Positions 35,336 to 43,389 of a DNA stretch of 64,000 nucleotides are shown one piece after another. The stretch's first letter is position 1, and each line of letters starts with the position of its first letter. Source of the stretch: Neisseria dumasiana (lineage in GTDB: Bacteria; Pseudomonadota; Gammaproteobacteria; Burkholderiales; Neisseriaceae); assembly GCF_022870885.1 (NCBI RefSeq), contig NZ_CP091509.1:1054001-1118000 (forward strand), read 5' to 3'. A model generated the notes under the pieces. The model ran no database searches and was not told the DNA's origin. It worked only from the letters and a program-made list of their open reading frames with translations. The position numbers were made by a program, and so were the translations under genes.

Positions 35336-35989
35336 ATGTTTGATGAAGCTTCCCGCCAAAGACTTTCCGAACTGCTTGATACAAAAGCAGAAACCCATGC
35401 CACCATGCGCTGCGACGAGGTGCAGGCCTATATGATGGCGCTGCTCACCGGCCCGGACGCACTCAATACGGGCGAATGGCTGCCCGAAGTGATGGGCGAC
35501 GAAAACCTGTTCACGCCCAACGAGCAAAAAGAAATCGAATCGCTGGTTCTCGCTTTGGTGATGGATATGCACACCAAGCTCGAAGAAAAAATGCTGCCCG
35601 ATTTGTGGCTGTATGACGACGAAGCCGAAAACCCCGATTTCCATACTTGGTGCAATGCCTATCTTTATGCTTTGGATGTGGTGCCTACCGATTGGTTTGA
35701 GGCCGTGAACAATGAAGAGTTTGAAGATTTGTTTTATCCCATCATGGCCTTGGGCGGCATCTATGATGAAGACGACAACGGCGAAGTTTTGCTCCATCTT
35801 ACCGATAAGGAACTCACCCAGCTCGAATCCGAGCTGCCGCATGTATTGCTCGACATTTATTACTATTGGCGCAGCATTAAAAACAAACCGAAAACCATAC
35901 GCAACAAAACCGCCAAAGTCGGCAGAAACGATCCCTGCACTTGCGGCAGCGGTAAAAAATACAAAACCTGCTGTGGTAAAGAACAATAA
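35336..35989 (+). CDS. YecA/UPF0149-family protein with SEC-C zinc motif
   Basis: 217 aa from ATG 35336, preceded by AAGGA. The in-frame extension upstream lies within the previous gene. The first 170 residues are the mostly helical UPF0149 (YecA-like) domain. The C-terminus is a SEC-C motif, [19 protein letters not shown], whose three Cys plus a fourth Cys/His bind zinc. SEC-C tails resemble the SecA tail and bind ribosomes or SecB. The role is probably in translation or protein export, unproven. Another gene follows 36 bp later. Confidence 0.88.
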   Translation: MFDEASRQRLSELLDTKAETHATMRCDEVQAYMMALLTGPDALNTGEWLPEVMGDENLFTPNEQKEIESLVLALVMDMHTKLEEKMLPDLWLYDDEAENPDFHTWCNAYLYALDVVPTDWFEAVNNEEFEDLFYPIMALGGIYDEDDNGEVLLHLTDKELTQLESELPHVLLDIYYYWRSIKNKPKTIRNKTAKVGRNDPCTCGSGKKYKTCCGKEQ

Positions 35990-36025
35990 AGCCCAAAGGC
36001 TTCAGGCCGTCTGAAAGGTATGCCC

Positions 36026-36811
36026 ATGAACAACCCCTTTGATTTAAACGCCGCCATCGGTTTACAGCCGCACGGTAATGCACCGTTTTTCAAAGCCGAA
36101 TGGCCGGCACCCGCCAATGTGCACACTTTAATCACCACCCGCAACGGCGGCATCAGCGAAGGTGTATACCGCAGTCTCAATTTAGGCAGCCATGTCGGCG
36201 ACCGCCCGGAACATGTGCGGCATAACCGCGAAACCGTTCAGGCACATGTGGGTGTGCCGGTGGTGTATCTGAATCAGATTCACGGCACAACAGTTATTCA
36301 GGCCGCCGAGCATATCGGCGTTTCCCCGGATGCCGATGCCGCCGTTGATCGAACGGCCTCCGCCGCTTGCGCCGCCATGACCGCCGACTGCCTACCCGTG
36401 TTGTTCTGCGACAAAGCGGGCACCGTGGTTGCTGCCGCACATGCGGGCTGGCGCGGTTTGGCCGGCGGCGTTCTACAAAACACCATCGCGGCCATGAATG
36501 TGCCGTCTCTTGAAATCATGGCTTATCTCGGCCCCGCCATCGGCCCCGATGCATTTGAAGTGGGGCAAGATGTTTTCGACGTATTCTGCGCCCAAACCCA
36601 CGAAGCATCGCGGGCCTTCGAGCCGATAGGCGACAACAAATATCTTGCCGATATCTACGCCCTTGCCCGATTGGTTTTACAGCGGGAAGGCGTAAACATG
36701 ATTTACGGCGGCAATCATTGCACCGTGCTCGAACGCGAAACTTTCTTTTCTTACCGTCGTGAAAAACAAACCGGCCGGATGGCGAGCATTATTTGGTTGG
36801 ATAATAGGTAA
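36026..36811 (+). CDS. pgeF: Purine nucleoside phosphorylase / laccase-domain protein (YfiH)
   Basis: 261 aa from ATG 36026, which has AAAGG at a good distance. ATG 36020 is too close to that site. The DUF152 fold is marked by LNQIHGTTVI near residue 81, CAAMTADCLPVLFCD near 113 and AAAHAGWRGLAGGVL near 136, supplying the His-Cys-His zinc site. Family members act on purine nucleosides and, in cell-wall editing (PgeF), keep L-Ser out of peptidoglycan. C-terminal FFSYRREKQTGRMAS is conserved. Confidence 0.92.
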   Translation: MNNPFDLNAAIGLQPHGNAPFFKAEWPAPANVHTLITTRNGGISEGVYRSLNLGSHVGDRPEHVRHNRETVQAHVGVPVVYLNQIHGTTVIQAAEHIGVSPDADAAVDRTASAACAAMTADCLPVLFCDKAGTVVAAAHAGWRGLAGGVLQNTIAAMNVPSLEIMAYLGPAIGPDAFEVGQDVFDVFCAQTHEASRAFEPIGDNKYLADIYALARLVLQREGVNMIYGGNHCTVLERETFFSYRREKQTGRMASIIWLDNR

Positions 36812-37004
36812 ATATTTCAAATGTTTATGTTAGCGCAATATATAAAGGCGGATGGTATGTCCGCCCTTATGAAAGTTTTTACAGTTTTAAAAGCGTTTTA
36901 GAAAAACTCACAAAGTTCTCTTTAGCAAAACTCGCGTAACAGGTTTTCAGACGGCCTCAAAGCTTTTTAAGCCCCGTTTGAGCGTGTGCAAAAGCTTCAG
37001 CATA

Positions 37005-37040
37005 AAAAATCCGGCACGGTTGATACCATGCCGGATTTTT
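37005..37040 (-). terminator. Intrinsic terminator, second of a pair behind maeB
   Basis: AAAAATCCGGCA (37005-37016) pairs with TGCCGGATTTTT (37029-37040), loop 12 nt. T-runs at the ends make it usable in both directions. It ends maeB read-through on the minus strand and could also end pgeF. Confidence 0.75.
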
Positions 37041-37067
37041 GCTGTTCAAATATTGGTCGTTTCCTGC

Positions 37068-37110
37068 TTTTACTGCGGCACGCCTTTCAATATGGCGTGC
37101 CGCAGTAAAA
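37068..37110 (-). terminator. Hairpin directly behind maeB
   Basis: TTTTACTGCGGCACGCC (37068-37084) is perfectly complementary to 37094-37110 across a 9-nt loop, 18 bp past the maeB stop. It is the stronger of two stacked hairpins in this 317-bp gap. A third, imperfect one follows pgeF (36842-36870). Confidence 0.8.
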
Positions 37111-37128
37111 AAGATTACCAACCCAACC

Positions 37129-39408
37129 TTATTGGCGTTGCGCATCCACCGCCGTTAACGCAATCATATTTACGATGCGGCGCACGGTAGAGATCGGCGT
37201 AACGATGTGCACGGGTTTGTTCATGCCCATCAGAATCGGGCCGACGGTAATGCCGTTGGTTGCATTCACGCGCAGAAGGTTGTAGCTGATATTGGCTGCT
37301 TCTACGTTCGGCATCACCAACAGATTGGCCGAGCCGGTGAGGGTGGTTTCGGGGAAAATGCTCTTACGCATTTCTTCGTCCATCGCCACATCGGCCTGCA
37401 TTTCGCCGTCGATTTCCAGATTCGGGTCAATTTCGCGAATCATTTCCAATGCCTGCTGCATTTTGATGGCATCTTTGTCTTTGCGCGAACCGTAAGTGGA
37501 ATTCGATACCAAAGCCACTTTCGGTTTGATACCGAAGCGTTTCATTTCTTTGGCGCACATCAGCGTACCTTTGGCCAGCTGCTCGGCATCGGGGTCTTCA
37601 TTGATATAGGTATCGGCAATGAAGAAGTTACCTTTGTTTGAAATCAGCGCGTTCATGGCGAATGCGTGGTTTTCGGGGTTGTTGTAGCCGATTACTTCTT
37701 CAAAGATATTGAAGTGGTCGTAAAAACGCCCCATTGTGCCGCAGAGCATACCGTCGGCATGGCCGAGGCGCACCATCAATGCGCCGATCAGCGTGCTGTT
37801 TGCGCGCATACGGCGGCGTGCCATTTCTTCGGTAACGCCTTTGCGTTTGCGCAGTTGGTAGTATTCTTTCCAGCTTTCTTCAAAATAAGGGTTGTCGCTG
37901 ATGTCGATCAGGTCGAAATCTTTACCCGGCTGAATGGTTAAGCCTTGAGATTGCAAGCGTTCTTCGATGATTTTGCGGTGGCCGACCAAAATAGGGAAGG
38001 CCAGTTTTTGCGATACCACTTGCTGTGCGGCGTGCAGCACGCGCTCGTCTTCGCCTTCGGTAAGTACGATGCGTTTGATCTGTTTGCGCGCTTGGTTAAA
38101 GATCGGGCGCATGAACAGGCTGGTTTTATAAACGAACTGGGTCAGTTTTTCAACATAGGCATCCATGTCGGTAATCGGGCGGGTGGCCACGCCGGAATCC
38201 ATAGCGGCTTGAGCCACGGCAGGGGCGATTTTGGCAATCAGACGCGGATCGAAAGGCTTGGGAATCAGGTATTCGGGGCCGAAAGTCAGGTCGGCATCTT
38301 CGTAAGCACCGGCCACTTCCGCGCTGGATTCTGCCAAGGCCAAGTCGGCGATGGCGCGAACGCAGGCGAGCTTCATTTCTTCGTTGATGGTGGTTGCACC
38401 CACATCCAATGCGCCGCGGAAAATAAACGGGAAGCACAATACGTTGTTGACTTGATTGGGGAAGTCGGAACGGCCCGTGCCGATAATCACATCGGGGCGG
38501 GCTTCTTTGGCTTCGGGCGGCCAAATTTCAGGGGTGGGGTTGGCCAGAGCGAACACAATCGGGCTGGTGTTCATGGTTTTGAGCATGTCGGTGCTCAATA
38601 CGTTGGGGCCGGACAAGCCGAGGAAAATGTCTTTACCGTTAACCGCGTCGGCCAATACGCGCTGGCCGTTGTCTTGAACGGCATAACGTACTTTGCTTTC
38701 GTCCATGCGTTCGCGGTCTTCGCGGGTGGTGTAAATCACGCCTTTGGAGTCGCATACGGTAATGTTTTCGCGCTTCATGCCCAAGGCTACCAGCAAATCC
38801 AAGCAGGCAATGGCGGCTGCTCCGGCGCCTGAGCACACGAGGGTAACGTCTTCGATTTTTTTCTCGGTTACGCGCAGCGCGTTCAGTACGGCGGCAGCGG
38901 TAATAATGGCCGTGCCGTGTTGGTCGTCGTGGAATACGGGGATGTTGCAGCGTTCGCGCAGTTTTTGTTCGATATAGAAGCACTCGGGTGCTTTGATGTC
39001 TTCAAGATTGATGCCGCCGAACGTAGGCTCTAATGAAGCGATGATTTCAACCAGTTTGTCGGGGTCGGTTTCGTTGATTTCGATATCGAATACGTCGATG
39101 CCGGCGAATTTTTTAAACAGAACGCCTTTACCTTCCATAACGGGCTTGCCGGCCAATGCGCCGATGTTGCCCAAACCCAATACGGCGGTGCCGTTGGAAA
39201 TCACGGCCACTAAATTGCCGCGTGCGGTGTATTTATAAGAAGCGAGCGGGTCATTATAAATCTCCATACACGGAGCGGCTACGCCGGGCGAGTAAGCCAG
39301 CGAAAGGTCGTATTGTGTGGCCAGCGGTTTGGTGGGGGCAACTTGGATTTTGCCGGGATTGGGGTATTCGTGAAAATGAAGGGCGGCTTCTTTGATTAAT
39401 TCATCCAT
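37129..39408 (-). CDS. maeB: NADP-dependent malic enzyme with phosphotransacetylase-like tail
   Basis: 759 aa, the long MaeB type. The malic domain (residues 1-430) has [16 protein letters not shown] near 33, [31 protein letters not shown] near 79-110, [11 protein letters not shown] near 158, and the NADP-binding [16 protein letters not shown] near 189. The C-terminal third ([13 protein letters not shown] onward) is a PTA-like domain that in E. coli MaeB is regulatory rather than catalytic. It converts malate to pyruvate, CO2 and NADPH. An uptake-sequence pair stands just upstream. Confidence 0.96.
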   Translation of the reverse strand: MDELIKEAALHFHEYPNPGKIQVAPTKPLATQYDLSLAYSPGVAAPCMEIYNDPLASYKYTARGNLVAVISNGTAVLGLGNIGALAGKPVMEGKGVLFKKFAGIDVFDIEINETDPDKLVEIIASLEPTFGGINLEDIKAPECFYIEQKLRERCNIPVFHDDQHGTAIITAAAVLNALRVTEKKIEDVTLVCSGAGAAAIACLDLLVALGMKRENITVCDSKGVIYTTREDRERMDESKVRYAVQDNGQRVLADAVNGKDIFLGLSGPNVLSTDMLKTMNTSPIVFALANPTPEIWPPEAKEARPDVIIGTGRSDFPNQVNNVLCFPFIFRGALDVGATTINEEMKLACVRAIADLALAESSAEVAGAYEDADLTFGPEYLIPKPFDPRLIAKIAPAVAQAAMDSGVATRPITDMDAYVEKLTQFVYKTSLFMRPIFNQARKQIKRIVLTEGEDERVLHAAQQVVSQKLAFPILVGHRKIIEERLQSQGLTIQPGKDFDLIDISDNPYFEESWKEYYQLRKRKGVTEEMARRRMRANSTLIGALMVRLGHADGMLCGTMGRFYDHFNIFEEVIGYNNPENHAFAMNALISNKGNFFIADTYINEDPDAEQLAKGTLMCAKEMKRFGIKPKVALVSNSTYGSRKDKDAIKMQQALEMIREIDPNLEIDGEMQADVAMDEEMRKSIFPETTLTGSANLLVMPNVEAANISYNLLRVNATNGITVGPILMGMNKPVHIVTPISTVRRIVNMIALTAVDAQRQ

Positions 39409-39433
39409 AATGTATCCTGACTGATCGGCTGAA

Positions 39434-39470
39434 AGGCCGTCTGAAAAAAGATAATGGCTTCAGACGGCCT
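39434..39470. terminator. Inverted DUS pair upstream of maeB
   Basis: AGGCCGTCTGAA (39434-39445) and TTCAGACGGCCT (39459-39470). It lies 26 bp before the maeB start codon on its transcribed side, so it is either in the maeB leader or upstream of its promoter. Confidence 0.55.
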
Positions 39471-39725
39471 GTTGTCTGAAAGCGTAATGTTATCATGTGT
39501 AATAAACGACGCATACCGTTATGTAGGCATATGGCCCAGCAGAATAAGCCGTTATCGTGACATTTCTGTTTTCAAAGTTAGACCGCAGGTTGGGTTGTAT
39601 GTTGCTATTGTGCGGCGGGTTGGGCTGATTTACGCAAGTGCTTGATATGCAAACCCATTAGGCTGCAATAAGGCTAGGGTGATCGGAATGGGCAAAAAAT
39701 ATTTATAAACGATGAAAAATGTTTA

Positions 39726-39758
39726 AGGCCGTCTGAAAACACAATGTTCAGACGGCCT
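39726..39758. terminator. Inverted DUS hairpin behind the dicarboxylate transporter
   Basis: AGGCCGTCTGAA (39726-39737) and TTCAGACGGCCT (39747-39758) with a 9-nt loop, 100 bp past the transporter stop on the minus strand. The stretch 39471-39725 contains nothing else recognisable. Confidence 0.7.
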
Positions 39759-39775
39759 TTACGTTTTACGGCAGG

Positions 39776-39845
39776 CTTTGCAGCAAACAAACTTATTTTT
39801 GATACAAGGCAGCAAGGCCGTAGCAGAAGCAGTTTATTTGCTATA
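39776..39845. repeat. Short Correia-related palindrome, degenerate copy
   Basis: Left part AGCAAACAAACTTATTTTTG, then ATACAAGGCAGCAAGGCCG, and right end AGTTTATTTGCTATA. The ATACAAGGCAGCAAG core is shared with the Correia-like element at 10540, while the end TATAGCAAATAAACT is shared with the mini-palindrome at 41758. It lies in the 3' flank of the dicarboxylate transporter. Confidence 0.6.
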
Positions 39846-39858
39846 CGCGCTTGTTTGC

Positions 39859-41265
39859 TCAAACATAAAACGCGTACGCCCAAGCAGCTACCAACACGAT
39901 ACACAGCACATTCAGCAGCACGCCGGTACGCATCATTTCTTTTTGCTGTATCAAACCGGTTCCGAATACGATGGCATTCGGCGGGGTGGCAACCGGCAGC
40001 ATAAATGCACACGATGCACCGATGCCGATTACAAATACCAACACTTCTTTAGGCAAACCCATTTGGGTGGCGATGCTGGCGAAAATCGGCACAAGCAGCG
40101 CGGCAGAAGCGGTATTGCTGGTAAATTCGGTTAGGAAAATAATAAAGGCGGCCACGGCAAAAATCACTACCAAAGGATGAGCCAACACAAATGCGGTGGC
40201 CAACTGTTGGCCGAGAGCAAGGGAAGCGCCGGAAACTTTCAGCAGGTTGCTCAAGGCAATGCCGCCGCCAAAGAGCATCAGCACGCCCCAGTCGGTATTG
40301 CGCGCAACTTCTTTCCAGCGGGCTACGCCGAATACCACCACGGCCACGGCTGCGGTAAGGGCGATAACGGTGTCGGGATTGGCGATACCGAACGCTGCTT
40401 TGATTTTGGCACTGAATACCCACGCTACGGCGGCAGAAATGAAAATCAGCATGGCAATCACGCGGTGCAGTGTCCACGGAATGTGTTCAGCTTTGACTTC
40501 AACGCGCTCGTTGAGATTGGGGCGCAAAATGATATACAGGGCAAACAGCATCAACGGCAGAATCAGCAGCATCATGGGTAAGCCCATTTTCATCCAGCCG
40601 GCAAAATCCAAATCCAAGGCTTTGGCGGCAATCGCGTTCGGCGGCGAGCCGACAATGGTGCCCAAGCCGCCGATACTCGCGCAGTAGGCGATACCCAGCA
40701 ACACAAATACATAGGTTTTGCGTTCTTTTTCTTTATCCAAGTGGTCCATCATGCCCATGGCCAGCGGCAGCATCATCGCGGCAGTGGCCGTATTGCTGAT
40801 CCACATAGACAAAAATGCGGTTACGCCGAACAGCATCAATACGGCGGCTTTCATGTTCCCGCCCGATAACGACAGCAGCCATACGGCGATTTTGCGGTCG
40901 AGACGCTGCATGTGGAGCGCGGCGGCCAGAGCGAAACCGCCGAAGAAAATATAGATAATCGGGTCGGAAAAACTGCTCATGGCTTTTTTAATATCCATTT
41001 CCGGAAAGCCGAGCAGCACCGCCAGCACGGGTACCATCAAAGCGGTAACCGTGATATGAACCGCTTCGGTAAACCACAAAATCGCTACAAACAGCAGCAC
41101 GGCTATGCCTTTGTTGGCAACGGCATCGTAAGGAAGAATGTGGTAAATACCGAAGCATATTACGGCTGCGATAATGGTGGTGATCAGGCCGCGGAAATCG
41201 GTTATCGGCGCTTGTGCGCTCAGCAGCTCGATATTGTCCGGGCGTTGTTGGTTGTCAGGAGTCAT
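39859..41265 (-). CDS. DASS/SLC13-family sodium:dicarboxylate-type transporter
   Basis: 468 aa, about 11 membrane helices. Two repeat-related Ser-Asn-Thr motifs mark the substrate and Na+ sites: WISNTATAAMMLPLAMG near residue 155 and FTSNTASAALLVPIFAS near 395. GLGTIVGSPPNAIAAK near 202 and LPVATPPNAIVFGTG near 430 are the matching helical hairpins. Likely substrates are C4-dicarboxylates such as malate or succinate, which fits the nearby malic enzyme (inference). The first 20 residues are a hydrophilic tail. Confidence 0.9.
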   Translation of the reverse strand: MTPDNQQRPDNIELLSAQAPITDFRGLITTIIAAVICFGIYHILPYDAVANKGIAVLLFVAILWFTEAVHITVTALMVPVLAVLLGFPEMDIKKAMSSFSDPIIYIFFGGFALAAALHMQRLDRKIAVWLLSLSGGNMKAAVLMLFGVTAFLSMWISNTATAAMMLPLAMGMMDHLDKEKERKTYVFVLLGIAYCASIGGLGTIVGSPPNAIAAKALDLDFAGWMKMGLPMMLLILPLMLFALYIILRPNLNERVEVKAEHIPWTLHRVIAMLIFISAAVAWVFSAKIKAAFGIANPDTVIALTAAVAVVVFGVARWKEVARNTDWGVLMLFGGGIALSNLLKVSGASLALGQQLATAFVLAHPLVVIFAVAAFIIFLTEFTSNTASAALLVPIFASIATQMGLPKEVLVFVIGIGASCAFMLPVATPPNAIVFGTGLIQQKEMMRTGVLLNVLCIVLVAAWAYAFYV

Positions 41266-41757
41266 CTTTTTTGTCCTGTTGAAACGTTATGAAAAAACAG
41301 CTTGGTCAGCCAGCCTGCACTTATTCAAAGCGTGGCCGTTAAACTGGATATGCCATACTACATGGCTCCGTGTGTTCTGTTTCGGCTGCCTTTGGGTATG
41401 ACATATCAGGTTGCATAGCAATATGCAGGCTGCCGAATCAGTATAAGTGTAATTTTGTGTAGTTGTAAAGAATATGTAAACGAGCGGTTAAGGGCTTGGT
41501 TGAGAATAAAGGTTTTGAATCAATAAGCCTTTAAAATATATAGGGCATTAGAAGTGAAAGCCGTAGGTCGGACGCTCATTTTCAACAGCAACGGCAAAGC
41601 AAGCAACCGTAAAAAAGGCATTTTAACCGGCACGACGTCAGCGTTGTGGGGAATAACGGTTTCTTTCGATTACAACATGGCGGAGATACGCTTTCCCGCT
41701 ATCCGCTTGTTTTTTCAGACGGCCTGCTATATAAATGCCGGCAGTATGTCGAACCTA
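41266..41757. other. Long gap between two transporter genes, no supported gene
   Basis: Nearly 500 bp. A 71-codon frame (41554-41769, starting GTG) exists but has no ribosome site, no known homology and runs into an uptake sequence and a repeat, so I do not call it. One uptake sequence lies at 41714-41725. Likely holds the promoters of both flanking transporters. Confidence 0.4.
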
Positions 41758-41825
41758 TATAGCAAATAAACTTATTTTTGTTAAGGCATTGCTGCCTTGT
41801 ATCAAAAATAAGTTTATTTGCCATA
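41758..41825. repeat. Short Correia-related palindrome upstream of the MFS gene
   Basis: TATAGCAAATAAACTTATTT at the left end. GCAAATAAACTTATTTTTG (41762-41780) is the exact inverse of 41803-41821. A second nested stem, AAGGCA/TGCCTT, lies inside, and TTGCTGCCTTGTAT is the Correia core. The whole 68 bp can fold into one long hairpin. It ends about 33 bp before the MFS start codon, so it would lie in the 5' leader or promoter. Confidence 0.7.
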
Positions 41826-41857
41826 ACAATATTGATAGAGAAGAGAACACCAACGTG

Positions 41858-43087
41858 ATGCAGCATCATTCCGAAAACTTGCGGTTGGCGTGGTTGGTAA
41901 TCATGTGCGCGGCAGCCGTGTTGATGATAACTTCGGGCATACGGCTGTCGCTGGGCTTGTTTATGCAGCCCATGGTACGCGATACACCGCTCAGTATTGC
42001 CGATATCAGTTTTGCCATTGCGGTCACCCAGTTGATGTGGGGCGTTTCCCAACCGCTTACCGGTGCATTGGCCGACCGCTTCGGTGCTTGGCCGGTATTG
42101 TTGTGGGGTACGTTGCTGCTGATAGCAGGCTGCCTGCTGGTGCCGTGGGTGCCTGGTGTGTGGGGGCTTGCGCTCACTATGGGTGTGATGATTGCTTTCG
42201 GTTCGGGTGCAGGCGGTTTTTCGATTTTGATGAGCCGGGTTGCCAACAAAGTTCCCGCAAGAATGCGCGGCACCGCTTCCGGAGTGGTGAATGCGGGCGG
42301 GTCGTTTGGCCAATTTTTGTTTTCACCCTTGGTGCAGGGATTGATTCTGCTGCCGACCGCCGGTTGGCGCGCAACCATGTATGTTTTGGCCGCCGTCAGC
42401 ATGCTGATTATTCCGCTTTCCCGTTTGCTGACCCGCGGCGACGGCTCGGCTAAGCCGCAACAGGCAGCCGCAGCCGGGCATACGGGCGAAACGCTCAAAC
42501 AGGCGCTGGTTCGCGCTTTTAAAGACCGAAGTTATATTCTGCTGCATTTGGGTTTTTTCACTTGCGGTTTCCATATCGCTTTTCTCGTTACCCATTTGCC
42601 GACCGAAGTGGCATTATGCGGATTGCCGCCTTCCGTTGCTTCTTGGTCGCTGGCGATTATCGGATTATCGAACGTAGCAGGCAGCTTGGCCGCAGGTTGG
42701 GCGGTAGGTCGTTACCGCAGCAAATATATTTTATTTTGGATGTACGGCTCGCGCGCTGCTTTGATTGCCGTTTATCTGCTGCTGCCGCGCACCGATACCG
42801 TTTTTTATCTGTTTGCCGCCGGATTGGGTTTGACTTGGCTGGCAACCGTTCCGCCTACCGCCGCCATTGTCGGTAAACGCTTTGGTGTGCGTTATTTGGC
42901 CACGTTGTTCGGCTTAACCTTGCTTTCACACCAAATCGGTGCATTTTTCGGTGCGTATCTCGGCGGCAAGGCCATTACTGCGTTCGGTGATTACGGTTGG
43001 ATGTGGTATGCCGACATGGCTCTGGCAGCTGCTGCGGCCTTGCTGAATCTGCCTATTCAAGAAGATAAAATCAACCGTCATGCTTAA
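41858..43087 (+). CDS. Major facilitator superfamily transporter
   Basis: 409 aa from ATG 41858. The longer in-frame stretch is the palindromic repeat, and GTG 41855 is also possible. Twelve membrane helices are apparent. LTGALADRFGAWPVLLWG near residue 67 is the loop 2-3 MFS motif, and GFSILMSRVANKVPARMRGTASGVVNAGGSFGQFLF near 120-155 resembles the oxalate/formate-antiporter-like branch. A central cytoplasmic loop (GDGSAKPQQAAAAGHTGETLKQAL) splits the halves. The substrate is unknown. The folded repeat directly upstream may influence expression. Confidence 0.85.
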   Translation: MQHHSENLRLAWLVIMCAAAVLMITSGIRLSLGLFMQPMVRDTPLSIADISFAIAVTQLMWGVSQPLTGALADRFGAWPVLLWGTLLLIAGCLLVPWVPGVWGLALTMGVMIAFGSGAGGFSILMSRVANKVPARMRGTASGVVNAGGSFGQFLFSPLVQGLILLPTAGWRATMYVLAAVSMLIIPLSRLLTRGDGSAKPQQAAAAGHTGETLKQALVRAFKDRSYILLHLGFFTCGFHIAFLVTHLPTEVALCGLPPSVASWSLAIIGLSNVAGSLAAGWAVGRYRSKYILFWMYGSRAALIAVYLLLPRTDTVFYLFAAGLGLTWLATVPPTAAIVGKRFGVRYLATLFGLTLLSHQIGAFFGAYLGGKAITAFGDYGWMWYADMALAAAAALLNLPIQEDKINRHA

Positions 43088-43159
43088 GCTATCCGGGTAA
43101 AGGCTTCGAGGCCGTCTGAAAGATACGTTTGAGTAGAAAAGATTGTTTAAGCATATTTT

Positions 43160-43299
43160 GACACCTTTTAGAATCTTCGGATACGGATGCAGTTTAAGGC
43201 GTAGCAGCACAGCGAGCACAGATATATGAAACAACAGGCAAAAGAGCGGGCAGTGTGCAACGCAGAAATACGCCGTAAACGGGGGTTTGCAAAGGGCTC
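43160..43299 (+). repeat. Full-length but diverged GAGACCTTTGC element, copy 4
   Basis: Starts GACACCTTTTAGAATC and ends GGGTTTGCAAAGGGCTC. The inside (GGCGTAGCAGCACAGCGAGC, CAACGCAGAAATACGCCG) clearly matches copies 1-3 with scattered changes. It lies between the MFS gene and ppiD, just before a GC-rich hairpin near 43345-43372 (GACGGGGCAGATT/AATCTGCCCCGTC) that probably terminates ppiD. Confidence 0.75.
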
Positions 43300-43344
43300 G
43301 ATATGTATTAAAAAGCCGACCAAAGAAATCTCTTTCAAAAAAGA

Positions 43345-43372
43345 CGGGGCAGATTGTTTAATCTGCCCCGTC
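43345..43372 (-). terminator. Intrinsic terminator after ppiD
   Basis: GACGGGGCAGATT and AATCTGCCCCGTC form a 13-bp stem around a very short loop at about 43345-43372, roughly 20 bp beyond the ppiD stop on the minus strand. The upstream AAAAAA becomes a T-run when read on that strand. Confidence 0.8.
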
Positions 43373-43389
43373 TTAATATTACAACGCAC

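Noticed and set aside
37945-38832. 295-codon frame on the plus strand
   Set aside because: It is antisense to the well-supported maeB gene, with a composition typical of a shadow frame and no recognisable domain.
41554-41769. 71-codon GTG-started frame in the gap before the MFS gene
   Set aside because: No ribosome site, no known similarity, and its 3' part is an uptake sequence plus the mini-palindrome.
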